Source: Cupriavidus sp. D39 (lineage in GTDB: Bacteria > Pseudomonadota > Gammaproteobacteria > Burkholderiales > Burkholderiaceae). Taken from it: a DNA stretch of 64,000 nucleotides. The notes below the pieces were generated by a model, which ran no database searches, was not told where the DNA came from, and saw only the letters and a program-made list of their open reading frames with translations. This document shows, piece after piece, positions 9,436 through 21,834 of this stretch (within the stretch, counting starts at the first letter, position 1; every line of letters starts with the position of its first letter). The DNA is taken from contig NZ_JAPNLE010000009.1 in NCBI RefSeq assembly GCF_026627925.1, positions 1,302,001 to 1,366,000 on the forward strand, written 5' to 3'. Both the position numbers and the translations under genes were made by a program.

Positions 9436-9741
9436 GCTCTCTCCTTGTCCCATCCACCGTGCGCAGCGGTGTGGTAGTTCGCGCGGTCAATTGCCGCGCT
9501 GCAAGGGTACGAGCAAGAAGAAAGGAGGTATTAACCCAATCGTCCCGCCAATTGCAGTCAAGTCCGGAAAGGCGCTGGGGCAGGCAAGAAGCCCAGCGAA
9601 GACGTTAGTTGCGTTTTTCGCAGGCAGTGTGACACCGGTAGGTGAACGGCCAATCTCGACTTCGGCTCTGCGGCGGCGCCCGGCACTTTTTGGCAAGCAA
9701 ATCCCTCCCGCAGACCGCAAGGACCCGCGAAGAGCAAGCAG
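9436..9741. other. Upstream region of the porin, no supported gene
   Basis: A 77-residue minus-strand frame (9720-9487) has a hydrophobic C-terminal half but no ribosome-binding site or known domain, so I do not call it. The porin promoter should lie here. Nothing else was recognised. Confidence 0.4.
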
Positions 9742-9762
9742 GTGCGGCCTTCAGGGCCGCAC
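9742..9762 (-). terminator. Hairpin after the small lipoprotein gene
   Basis: GTGCGGCC-TTCAG-GGCCGCAC is a perfect 8-bp stem with a 5-base loop starting directly after the minus-strand stop codon at 9764. The following T content is low, so it is an imperfect intrinsic terminator, but its position supports the small gene. Confidence 0.55.
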
Positions 9763-9763
9763 G

Positions 9764-9904
9764 CTAGAGATTTTTGCTCAGCTCATAGTTATACGGATCG
9801 CTCGAGAATCGTTGCGATTGTTCGGCGCTTACAACATGACTTGCACAGCCCAGCACGCCAAGAGTCAGTGCGCTGAGAATCGCTGCCGCGAGAATTCTTG
9901 TCAT
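9764..9904 (-). CDS. Small putative lipoprotein (46 residues)
   Basis: The frame starts at ATG 9904 with a GAGGAAAATC ribosome-binding site and reads MTRILAAAILSALTLGVLGC followed by ASHVVSAEQSQRFSS and ends at 9764. It has a charged n-region, a hydrophobic core and a lipobox-like VLGC, so the mature peptide would be a lipidated peptide of about 27 residues (CASHVV...), anchored in the inner or outer membrane. A hairpin follows the stop. It is divergent from the isochorismatase-like tail at 9998-10063. I do not recognise a family. The combination of start signal, lipobox and hairpin is what supports it as a real gene. Confidence 0.55.
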   Translation of the reverse strand: MTRILAAAILSALTLGVLGCASHVVSAEQSQRFSSDPYNYELSKNL

Positions 9905-9997
9905 GATTTTCCTCGGCCGGGAGTGCCCTTGCGGGCGGGAATTCCGAACTTAATTCTAGTCGTTGCCGTTCCTGATGCGACGCCGCCTGCTGGGCCT

Positions 9998-10063
9998 GCG
10001 CAACGCACTGCCACGCCGCATGCATCGCTTGCACCGGTGTATGCGCCGGTCATCGAGTGCTGA
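9998..10063 (+). pseudogene. Fossil 3' end of an isochorismatase-like gene
   Basis: These 22 codons read AQRTATPHASLAPVYAPVIE then C and a stop. They match the C-terminus of the hydrolase at 25128-25826 (AQRTATPHESLAPVHAPVIE then R) at 18 of 21 residues, and the DNA is clearly related too. Upstream of the alanine the resemblance ends, so only the tail survives. I read it as a relic of a second copy lost by deletion or rearrangement. Confidence 0.55.
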
Positions 10064-10496
10064 TCCAAGCGCACCGCTGGGCGTTCTACACCAAAGCACC
10101 AGATTTCTGCATACAGCAGCCAGGGCTGTCATTGATCAGCCTTGCAGATGCCAATTGGGTGATTGGATTTCGTCGCGATGACGCTGCACACGCTCGGTTA
10201 CTTCCCAGATTTGCGCCGATTGGCAGAATTGTTGCCGGATTCCCGCAAGCCACACCAATAAATTGCGTCAAACCCGAATTACCCCAGTTGGGTACAGACA
10301 TCCTTGTACGCTGCGGCCCGGATGCCTGCCCGCCCTGCCGCATCGCCCCGGTGACAATGTATGCAGACCAAGCATGCCGGTGATAGTATCCACGTCCAGA
10401 GCGTTTCCTGATGGCAGACGACCCACAAATCGATAGCCAGCCGGCATCATGCATTGTTAGTAAAGCCAGACGCCTTGTCGTGTCTGACTTGGTGCA
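10064..10496. other. Stretch without a supported gene
   Basis: Open frames exist on the minus strand (10538-10086 and 10450-10268), but with no recognisable domain. A CIHCH motif on the minus strand at 10351-10365 is the only suggestive element, and its frame stops soon after. The stretch is probably decayed DNA plus the promoter of the AraC gene. Confidence 0.4.
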
Positions 10497-11443
10497 ATGA
10501 CCTGGACTCTCCGCATGCGATTGCCCATTTCCAACCAAGAAGCTGCCGAGCGGGCCATACAGCGCGACTCATTGGGCTGCATGGCGCAAGCATTGCTCCT
10601 CGATCAGGCGCTCGCTGCCGGAGATCTTTGCTTTTTTCGCAAAAGCTCGGCGGTCGAGCACGTAAGTCAGGTGGTGACGCCAGCTTCCGGACGTGGATTT
10701 CTGGCAGGCGTGTCGCTGGTGGATGGGCATCGCCGACGCATCTTCCATCAGAATCGCGCAAGCACGCATGCGTTTGAAGCAGGCTCCGTTTACTTGCGCA
10801 ACTTCCAGGATGACTACAAGGCCGATCTCTCCGGCACCTTCGATTTCGTACTGATCGAACTCCCTCCCTGTTCATCGAGCGGACAGCCCTGGAATTGGGC
10901 TGCCCCGCAAGTCTCGAGTTGCGTCACGCCGCGGCGCTGCGCGACCCTGTGCTGGCGCATCTCGCCCAGGCACTCCTGCCGGCTCTCGACGGTGCCCACG
11001 GTGCAAGCCGATTGTTTATCGATCAACTCGGACACGCGATCGGGACACATCTGGTCGAGCATTATGGAGCCGTCAACCCCGGGCGCATTCGTCCAATGGG
11101 CCGGCTTTCTTCCCGCATACTGGCGCGGGCGCAAGAGTATCTCGCCGCACGGCTGGACGACAGCACCGTGTCCATTGCCGAAGTCGCCGATGCCTGTCAA
11201 TTATCCCGAAGCCATTTTTCGCGGGCGTTTCGCCAGAGTACTGGCAAGACGCCGCATGAATGGCTGCTGGAGCGTCGCCTCGAGCGCGCGGCGGCGCTCC
11301 TTAGCACCACGGAGCTTCCGATCGCAGGTGTCGCCGCTTCATGTGGCTTTGCCGATCAAAGTCATCTCACGCGCAGCTTTTCCAAAAGTCTTGGCCAGAC
11401 TCCGGGTAACTGGCGACGCACGCAGCAGGACCTCATGCCCTGA
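10497..11443 (+). pseudogene. AraC-family regulator with AraC_N-like domain, frameshifted as sequenced
   Basis: The N-terminal half (about residues 1-120) resembles the AraC-binding-like domain of benzoate and oxygenase regulators (LCFFRKSSAVEHVSQVV, GSVYLRNFQDDYKADLSG). The C-terminal half is a standard AraC DNA-binding domain: VSIAEVADACQLSRSHFSRA, then IAGVAASCGFADQSHLTRSF and GQTPGNWRR. The two halves are in different frames; adding one base in the C-rich stretch 10862-10869 restores a 315-residue protein with FIERTALELG at the join. The ribosome-binding site of the 10497 start is weak, so a downstream start is possible. The target genes are unknown; the large hybrid kinase lies downstream on the same strand. 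Confidence 0.75.
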
Positions 11444-11825
11444 TTTTCCCCTCTGGACTCCATTACCGCTGTCTTGCGCACAATAGAACAAGGAAGAGCA
11501 CAGAAATTCAAGCCAGCGGGCAGGCACCCCACGTACATTGCCGTTGACGCGGCGTTCCTCCGGCACTGAGTAGATTCGGCTGGCGCGCGTCACGCACGCC
11601 AAGGGGAGGGCCGAGCATGACTGCGATGCTAGCGACGTTCGCCCGGGTCCTCGCCATTGCTGGAAGCATGGGGGCACGAGCCGCACGAGAGTGCCACATC
11701 CATTCCGTCTGCAACCATCTGTTCAGCGCCGCCCGCCTCGAAAGCGAGCCTTCTGCCGCCGGCTATCCGGCGCACCGTGGCGGCATGCCCGCATCTACCA
11801 CCGAACCAAAGGTGGGGCACGGCAG
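11444..11825. other. Intergenic region upstream of the hybrid kinase
   Basis: No supported gene. Several short overlapping frames have no domain or ribosome-binding site. The region should contain the promoter of the large kinase gene. Confidence 0.4.
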
Positions 11826-14800
11826 ATGAAGCCATCGTTCCGCTTCTGCGTCGAGGGGGATGTCCGTTCCCGGGTCCTGTGGAAGGATAGCGACCGTGTT
11901 CTCGGCCGCTGGATCATCGAACTCGACGGCCGGCAAACGCCTGTTCTGGCGGTCTGGCCCGCTACCGAGCGCCCGACTTCCTCCAATCTCTCCCGCCTCA
12001 CGCACGAATATGGGCTGAAGGAGGAGTTGGATGGGACATGGGCGGCCCGACCGCTGGAGCTTGTGCGCGAAAACGGTCACACAGCACTGCTGCTCGAGGA
12101 CCTTGGTGGCGAGCCGCTAGCCGGGCTGCTGGGTTCTCCCATGGAGTTGGGCCGCTTCCTGCGCCTGGCCATCAGCATCGCCGCGGCCCTGAGCCAGCTC
12201 CATCGGCGACGCCTGATTCACAAGGACCTCAAGCCAGCCCACATCCTGGTGAACGATAACCTTGGGTCGGCCCGGCTCACCGGCTTCGGCGTTGCCTCGC
12301 GCCTGGCACGCGAGCGCCACGCGCCAGGTCCGGCCGAGGAGATTACCGGCACGCTGGCCTATATGGCCCCCGAGCAAACCGGGCGCATGAACCGGCCGAT
12401 CGATGCCCGCAGCGACCTTTATGCATTCGGCGTCACCCTTTATCAAATGCTGACTGGCGTATTGCCATTCGCTACCGACGACCCGATGGGCCTGGTGCAC
12501 TGCCACCTGGCCCGGCAACCGATGCCGCCAGCGCAGCGGATCCCGGGTATCCCGGAATTGCTCTCCGACCTGGTGCTGAGGCTGCTTGCCAAACCAGCAG
12601 AGGAACGCTACCAGACGGCGGCAGGGCTGGAAGCTGACCTGCGGCGCTGTCAGGTCGAATGGGAGAACCGGAGCCGCATTGATGCGTTCCCGCTTGGCGC
12701 GCATGATGTGCCCGAGCGGCCGATGACCCCGTCGCGGCTCCATGGACGTGAGCGCGAAATGCAGGCGCTACTTGCTGCCTATGATCGGGTAATGGCAGAC
12801 AGCGCGCCGGAGCTTGTGCTGGTTTCGGGGTATTCCGGGATCGGCAAGACTTCGGTCGTACATGAATTGCGCCAGGCCGTGGTCTCCCGTTATGGACTTT
12901 TTGCATCGGGCAAGTTCGATCAATTCAAGCGAGACATCCCCTATGCCACGCTGGCACAGGTGCTGCAGAGCCTGATTCGCCCACTGCTGGGCAAGAGCGA
13001 GGCAGAGCTCGAGCCGTGGCGCCAGGCACTGGACACGGCGCTGGGGCCGAATGGCGCACTACTGGCGCCCCTCATTCCAGACCTCGAGTTGATCCTGGGG
13101 CCGCAGCCGCCTGTAGCAGCCTTGCCGCCAAGGGACACGCAACATCGCCTCCATCAGGTATTCCAGTGCCTGCTCGGCGTCTTTGCCCGGGCCGAGCACC
13201 CCTGGTGCTCTTTCTCGACGATCTGCAGTGGCTGGATACGGGAACGCTCGATCTGCTCGCATACCTTGCGACTCAATCAGAGATGCGCCATCTGCTGCTC
13301 GTCGGCGCCTATCGTAGCAATGAGGTAAAGGCCAGCCATCCGTTGCTACAGCGATTGTCGGCCATACGCCAGGCCGGTGGGCAGGTGCGTGACATCAAGC
13401 TTGCCCCGCTTGGGGTGACCGACGTCGGCCGGCTAATCGCCGATGCCCTCCGCTGCCCGCCGGCGCGCGTTGCTGCCCTGGCTGGTCTCGTACAGGCCAA
13501 GACCGCTGGCAATCCGTTCTTCGCCGTACAGTTCCTCACGGCCTTGGCGGACGAGGAGTTGCTCGCCTTCGATCAACGGGTCGCGGGCTGGTCCTGGGAC
13601 CTTGAGCAGATTCTGGCCAAGGGGTTCACCGAAAATGTGGCGGACCTCATGCTCAGCAAACTGGGGCGCCTTCCAGAGGGGACGCGGGATGCACTGCAGC
13701 TGTTGGCCTGTCTTGGCAACGACGCCACGACCGCGCTGCTGACGATAGTTCATGGCGGAGACCAGACTCTCCTTGAGGAAGCGCTTTGGCCGGCGATTCA
13801 CGCTGGGCTCGTGGTGCGCCAGGAGGATACTTGCCGCTTCCAGCACGACCGCATCCAGGAGGCCGCCTACCGGCTGATCCCCGAGGGTGCGCGGCCGGCG
13901 GCACACCTTGAAATCGGCCGGCGACTGGCCGCGGGCACGCCGCCAGAGGCAGTCCCGGACCGCATCTTCGAGATCGTCGGCCAACTCAATCGCGGCGCCG
14001 CCCTGATTCACACTACCAGGGAGCGCGAGCAAGTGGCCGAGCTGAACCTGCTCGCTGGCGAACGCGCCAAGGCCGCAACAGCCTACGCCTCGGCGCTGAG
14101 CTGCCTTGCCGCCGGAACTGCCCTCCTGCGGGGAGACGCCTGGAAGCGCCGACCCGAGCTGGCTTTCGCGCTCGATCTCCACCGCGCCGAATGTGAGTTC
14201 CTGACCGGCGCCTTGCCCGTGGCGCAAGCGCGCCTTGCCGACCTCGCGGATCGAGCCCGCAGCCTTCCTGACCTGGCTCACGTCACCCAGCTTCAACTGG
14301 AGCTGTTCCTGGCCTGCGGCCAGCGCGCGCGCGCCGTCGAGGTGGGCCTCGACTACCTGCGCCGTGCCGATATCCACTGTCCGGCACAACCGAGCAAGGA
14401 AGACGTGCAGCGTGAATACGGCCGGATGTGGCAGCTGATTGGCAACCGCCCCATCGAGGCGCTGCGCGACCTGCCACTGATGACGGATGCGGTCTCCAGG
14501 GGCACGATGGATGTCCTGACGGCGCTCATGCTGCCAGCCTGGTACACGAACGTTGACCTGGGCTCCCTCATCATCGGCCGGATGACCAACCTCAGCCTTG
14601 AACATGGCAACTGCGACGCATCGTGCCTGAACTATGCCTGGCTCGGCCTGCTCCTGGGACCGCAATCCGGCGACTACGATGCCGCATTCCGCTTCGGCCG
14701 TTTAGGCGTGGACCTGGTGGAGCAGCACGGACTGGACCGCTTCAAGGCCCGCGTCTACCAGGCGTTCGGGGGCCACGTCATGCAGTGGACTCGCCCGATT

Positions 14801-17334
14801 CGGACCGCGCGCAGCCTGGTGCAACGTGCTTTCGACGTGGCGAGCAAGCTCGGCGACCTCACCTATGCGTCCTTCGCGCGCAACAATCACATTACCCAGA
14901 TGCTCGCCATTGGCGAGCCGCTCGCCGAGGTGCAGCGCGAAGCCGAGGCCATGATCGACTTCGCGTACAAGGCGAGGTTCAGCCTGGCTGTAGACAGGGT
15001 CACGCCCCAGCTCCAGTTGGCCCGCTCGCTGCTCGGACGAACTCCGGTCTTCGGTACATTGAGTGATGCCGGCTTCCATGAGGAGTCATACGAGCGATAT
15101 CTTGATGAGCCTCCGGGTCCCACGCTCGCCACCTGCTGGTACTGGGTCCGCAAGCTGCAGGCTCGCTGTCTTGCAGGCGATTATGCAACCGCATTGGCGG
15201 CGGCAGATCGGGCGGAGCAGCTGCTGTGGACGTGTCCATCGTTCTTCGAGCAAGCGGAGTACCACTTCTACGCCGCGCTGGCGCGCGCCGCTCACGACAT
15301 CTCGCTCGCGGAGCCAGAAAGGATCCGGCATATCAGGATCATCAGCGACCACCATCGCCAACTCCTGCTCTGGGCGGAACATTGTCCGGAGAATTTCCAG
15401 ACCCGCGCCGCATTGGTGGGTGCCGAGCTCGCACGCCTCGAAGATCGCGAAACCGATGCGATGAACCTCTACGAACAGGCGATCCGCAGCGCGCGAGACA
15501 GTGATTTCATCCATAACGAGGCGCTCGCTAACGAACTGGCGGCGCGCTTCTACGCTGCGCGGGGCTTTGAGAAGATCGCCAGGGTCTACCTGCAGGATGC
15601 CCGCCACGGCTATCTACGTTGGGGCGCCGACGGCAAGGTTCAGCAACTTGACGGGCTCTATCCACACCTTTGCGGCGAAGAGAGCGCGCCTGCGCCGACT
15701 GCGACGATTGGCCTGCCGCTGGAACGCCTGGACCTTGCCACGGTAATTGCCGTGTCCCAGGCGATCTCGGGCGAAGTGGTGCTGGACAAACTGCTCGACA
15801 CGCTCATGCGCAGGGCGCTCGAACAGGCAGGCGCCGAGCGCGGAGTGCTGGTCCTTTCCCGAAGAACCGATCTGCGCGTCGTTGCCGAAGCCACAACCCG
15901 CGGCGATGCAGTCACCGTTCAACTGCTCGACGAGAGCGTTTCCGCGGCGGTGCTGCCTGTATCGATGCTTCACTATGTGCTGCGCGCCCGGGAAAACATC
16001 ATCCTTGACAATGCGACTACCCAGAACGCGTTCGCTGACGATCCGTACATCCAGCGGCGACACGCCCGTTCGATCCTGTGCCTGCCATTGCTGACTCAGG
16101 CCAAGCTGATTGGCGTACTCTACCTCGAGAACAACCTTGCCCCGCGCGTCTTTGCGCCGGCCCGGACCGCGGTACTGAAACTGCTCGCATCGCAAGCTGC
16201 AACCGCGATCGAAAACGCCCATCTGTATCGCGATCTCGCACAACGCGAAGCGAAGATCCAACGCCTGTTGGAGGCCAACTTCATAGGCATCTTCATCTGG
16301 CACCTCGACGGCCGCATTCTTGAGGCCAACGACGCGTTCCTTCACATGCTGGGCTACCACCGCGACCATCTCGTATCGGCCAGCCTCAATTGGGCGGACC
16401 TGACGCCTCCGGAATGGCATGAGCGCGACGCCAGGCTGGCGCAGGAGTTCAGGCTGACCGGGAGCGTGCCGCCGCCGTTCGAGAAGGAGTTCTACCGCAA
16501 GGATGGCAGCCGCGTACCCGTGCTGATTGGGTCCGCAAGCTTCGAAGAGAGCGAGGATCAGGGTGTCTCCTTCGTGCTCAACCTGACTGAACGCAGGCGC
16601 GCCGAAGAAGCGCTGCATCATGCGCAGGCCCAGCTTGCTCACGTCACGCGGGTAACAACGTTGAGCGCACTGACAGCATCGATCGCCCACGAGGTCAACC
16701 AGCCACTGGCCACCATCATCACCAACGCCAATTCGGCTCTGCGCTGGCTCGCCCGCCAGCCTCCCGATCTTGGGGAAGTGCACGATGCGGTGGAGAGCAT
16801 TGTCCAGGCCGGGCATCGCGCCGGCTCGGTGATCGGGGGATGCGTGCACTGTTCAGGAAGACGACTGCTGTCAGTGTGGCGCTGGACTTGAACCGACTCA
16901 TCGAAGAGACCAGAACCCTCGTCCACTGCGAGGTGATCCGTCATCAAATCCTGGTCCAGACCGATCTGGCCGCCGACCTCCCGCAGGTCGTGGGAGATCG
17001 GGTGCAGTTGCAGCAAGTATTGCTAAACCTCTTGATGAACGGCATCGAGGCGATGAAGGACGTGACCGACCGCCCCAGGGTGCTGCTGATTCAGTCCCGG
17101 TGCGACGCGGCCGGAGCCGCCCTGGTCGCGGTTCACGATACAGGCATCGGGCTGGAACCACAGGCTGAGGAGCGAATCTTCGACGGCTTTTATACAACGA
17201 AGACGGAAGGCCTGGGCATGGGTCTCACGATCTGCCGAATGATCGTCGAAGCGCACGTAGGCCGACTGTGGGCAAGCGCGGTTGCGCCTTTCGGCTCCGT
17301 CTTTCAGTTCACCCTGCCACCCGCGCACAATTAG
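11826..17334 (+). CDS. Hybrid Ser/Thr kinase-ATPase-sensor histidine kinase (two apparent frameshifts)
   Basis: With both breaks repaired this is one protein of about 1836 residues. Order of domains: Ser/Thr kinase-like (residues about 1-290; catalytic loop HKDLKPAHILVND, MAPEQTGRMNR); AAA-type ATPase (P-loop GYSGIGKTSVV, Walker B LVLFLDDLQWLD); a long helical TPR-like region; GAF (about 1300-1460); PAS (LLEANFIGIFIWHLDGRILE); HisKA (IAHEVNQPLATII, phospho-His); HATPase (N-box LLNLLMNGIEAM, VHDTGIGLEP, GLGMGLTICRMIVEAH). The kinase DFG motif reads GFG, so Mg binding by the first domain may be lost. Breaks lie at four C (13199-13202) and five G (16835-16839); one added base in each gives a continuous frame. 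No response regulator is encoded next to it. The signal is unknown. Confidence 0.88.
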
Positions 17335-17375
17335 AGCGCCTGCGCGAGTGACAGGGATGACGAATCTTGCAATCG

Positions 17376-19784
<2,409 letters not shown>

Positions 19785-20174
19785 CTAAGGGGCAGACTCG
19801 CCATGGCGTACCTGCAAGACCTGCTCGATGCACCGGATGATGTCTGTATCCTGAAACGGCTTTTTTAGAAAGCAAGCCGCGCCGGCTGCCATGGCACGTT
19901 CCTCGGATCCCTCTTCGGCAAAGCCCGTCATGAAAATGACCGGCTTGTCGAAGCCGCGCGCACGCAATCCGTCATAGAGAGCAAAGCCATTCATTCCGGG
20001 CATCACCACATCCGTGATCACGCACGCGATCCGGTCAAGCGCGGCGAACTGCAAGAGATCCAGGCCTCCTGCGAATAGCTCCGCTGAGAAGTCATAGGAG
20101 CGAATCAGCCTTCCCATGGCATCTCTGACAGAAGCGTCGTCGTCAACGATAGCGATCACCGCAGTGGCAGTCAC
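19785..20174 (-). CDS. Single-domain response regulator (receiver only)
   Basis: A 129-residue CheY/FixJ-type receiver. The acidic pocket is IAIVDDDASVRDAMG, the phospho-acceptor Asp lies in VITDVVMPGMNGF, the Thr in VIFMTGF, and the Lys in FLKKPF. No output domain follows. I place the start at GTG 20174 because GAGGA lies six bases upstream; the frame is open to 20330 without similarity. FixJ-like receivers of this type commonly partner PAS-histidine kinases. The large hybrid kinase ending at 17334, which lacks a receiver, is a candidate partner, but katG lies between them. Confidence 0.85.
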   Translation of the reverse strand: MTATAVIAIVDDDASVRDAMGRLIRSYDFSAELFAGGLDLLQFAALDRIACVITDVVMPGMNGFALYDGLRARGFDKPVIFMTGFAEEGSEERAMAAGAACFLKKPFQDTDIIRCIEQVLQVRHGESAP

Positions 20175-20400
20175 ACTGAATCCTCGCGTGGTCTTTGCGG
20201 TGACCGGACATGGCCGAAGCTTTGTGCACCGCTCGCATTCAGCATAACCGCGTCCGGCGCGACGCCAAATAGTACTGAAGTATTGCCCAGGCTTCTCTGA
20301 CGCCACTCTTGATCTACCGAACCCATCCATTCGTCTCGCGAGCCGGATCGCCCAAGTGCACGAAACGCGGCAGCCGAGGGCTTCGATCGCCGCTACCAGC

Positions 20401-20562
20401 CTAGAAGTTGTGCCGCATGCCTAGCGCAAAAGTCTGCGGATCGGCGCCGGCGCGAATGCCTAGCTGATTGATCGCAAAATCATAGATCGCATTTTTCTTG
20501 TTCTCGATCCGGCTGTAGTACGTGAACAGTGCCGTGCGTTTTGACAACGGATACTCGTACCC
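20401..20562 (-). pseudogene. Porin C-terminal fragment
   Basis: The minus strand reads GYEYPLSKRTALFTYYSRI then ENKKNAIYDFAIN and ends in GMRHNF plus a stop. This is the last two beta-strands of a Burkholderia-type porin, with the terminal phenylalanine. The sequence is cut at about 20560, where plus-strand cydB-like coding begins. It has no start, so it cannot be expressed as a porin. Confidence 0.75.
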
Positions 20563-21065
20563 TCGGTGTGGCCGCGGGATATGCGCTGCTGCGTTCGACC
20601 TATCTGCTCAAGAAGGCAATCGACCCTGTCGATGCCATCGCGCGCCGATGGACCCTGATTGCATTGCCCGTGACCGTCATCTGCGGGCTGGTCCTTTCCG
20701 CGGCTACGCTGCATCTGAGCCTGATCGGCACCGAACGCTGGCACCAGCATAGCGTGCTGGCCCCGCTCTGCGTGCTCGGGCTGATTGGGGCGCTGGCGGT
20801 ATCCTGCATCGCCGGCACGACCTGGACAGGCGGCCGGCGCGGTCCGTCCCGTGGCGCGGTGTTGCTATTCCTGGTGTCGTTCGGCGGGCTCGCCATCAGC
20901 CTGTTTCCGTACATCGTGCCAGGCAAGCTGCTGCTGACCGATGCGGCATCCGATAGTCAGACACTTGTATTCATGCTGATCGGCATCGGCATGCTGCTGC
21001 CCGTGATGCTTGGCTACAACCTCTATCAGTACCATGTGTCTCGCGGGAAGGTCTCAGCCTCAACG
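20563..21065 (+). pseudogene. cydB: Cytochrome bd oxidase subunit II (CydB) C-terminal fragment
   Basis: The plus strand encodes GVAAGYALLRSTYLLKK followed by several membrane helices (LIALPVTVICGLVLSAATL, VLAPLCVLGLIGALAVSCIA), then the CydB C-terminal signature FPYIVPGKLLLTDAASD and MLLPVMLGYNLYQYHVSRGK. About half of a normal CydB is missing at the 5' end, where the porin fragment begins. There is no cydA nearby. The frame runs on past the natural end into sequence opposite dps. This is a rearrangement remnant, not a working oxidase gene. Confidence 0.75.
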
Positions 21066-21085
21066 GGCCAGCCTCCCTGCTCGCG

Positions 21086-21111
21086 ACGGGCTGGCCGCAA
21101 GGCCAGCCCGT
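21086..21111. terminator. Strong hairpin between cydB remnant and dps
   Basis: ACGGGCTGGCC-GCAA-GGCCAGCCCGT is a perfect 11-bp stem with a GCAA tetraloop, followed by TTGCTTTCC on the plus strand. It lies between the end of the cydB fragment and the stop of dps, and can terminate both. Confidence 0.75.
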
Positions 21112-21140
21112 TTGCTTTCCCGCATCGCAATAGACGATGC

Positions 21141-21617
21141 CTATTTCACCGCTTCCGCGAGGAACCAGGCGCGACGCTGCGCCTGGTCGATCCAGGTTTC
21201 AAGCAAACCGGCGGTAGCCACGTCGGCGTGTTCGTCGCAAGCATGGTGTGCCTCGAGCATTGCCGCCACCAGCTTCAGGTTATCGGCATGCAGCTCGCGC
21301 AGCATCGCGTGCGGCGACACCGACTCCTCATCGTTGTCACGCAGCCGCTGCAGGCGCGCAATACCGCCAATCGAACGCAGCGTGGTGCCGCCGATCTTTC
21401 GCACACGTTCGGCGATGTCGTCGGTAGCGGCGAAGATCTGCGCCGCCTGTTCGTCAAGCAGCAGATGGTAATCGCGGAAATGCGGGCCGGACATATGCCA
21501 ATGAAAATTCTTGGTCTTCAGATAGAGCGCGAAGACGTCCGCCAGCAGTCCGTTCAGATGGTCGGAGAGCTCGGTGACGGCAAGTCCAGGGTCAGAATCG
21601 GTAGAAGCGCGTTGCAT
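21141..21617 (-). CDS. dps: Dps-family ferritin-like DNA-protection protein
   Basis: A 158-residue Dps/miniferritin. The inter-subunit ferroxidase ligands are in FHWHMSGPHFRDYHLLLDEQ (His, then Asp and Glu), followed by DIAERVRKIGG. Dps dodecamers oxidise and store iron using hydrogen peroxide and can bind DNA. The start at 21617 has a GCAGGAGTCACC ribosome-binding site; upstream the frame is open but unrelated. With katG and the receiver it forms an oxidative-stress neighbourhood. Confidence 0.95.
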   Translation of the reverse strand: MQRASTDSDPGLAVTELSDHLNGLLADVFALYLKTKNFHWHMSGPHFRDYHLLLDEQAAQIFAATDDIAERVRKIGGTTLRSIGGIARLQRLRDNDEESVSPHAMLRELHADNLKLVAAMLEAHHACDEHADVATAGLLETWIDQAQRRAWFLAEAVK

Positions 21618-21834
21618 GGTGACTCCTGCAGAAGGATAGAGGCGGGCAAACGGAGGCCCGGCTAGAGCATAGCCCAGGAGATCCTCGCGGGTCTTGTCAG
21701 TAAGCCGATGGCTTTCGCAAATGCATTGCGCGTTGGCGCCAGTACTCATACTTTGATCTGATACCGCCCCCGACTGCATTCCCCTAGGATCAGGCTCGGC
21801 CCATGGTCCACATGCAAGACGAGGCCCACACCGC

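Noticed and set aside
9487..9720. 77-residue minus-strand frame upstream of the porin
   Set aside because: Hydrophobic C-terminus only; no ribosome-binding site, no family, and it occupies the likely porin promoter region.
10351..10365. CIHCH heme-binding motif on the minus strand
   Set aside because: The frame stops about 20 codons later, there is no signal peptide or second cytochrome feature, and chance CxxCH motifs are common.
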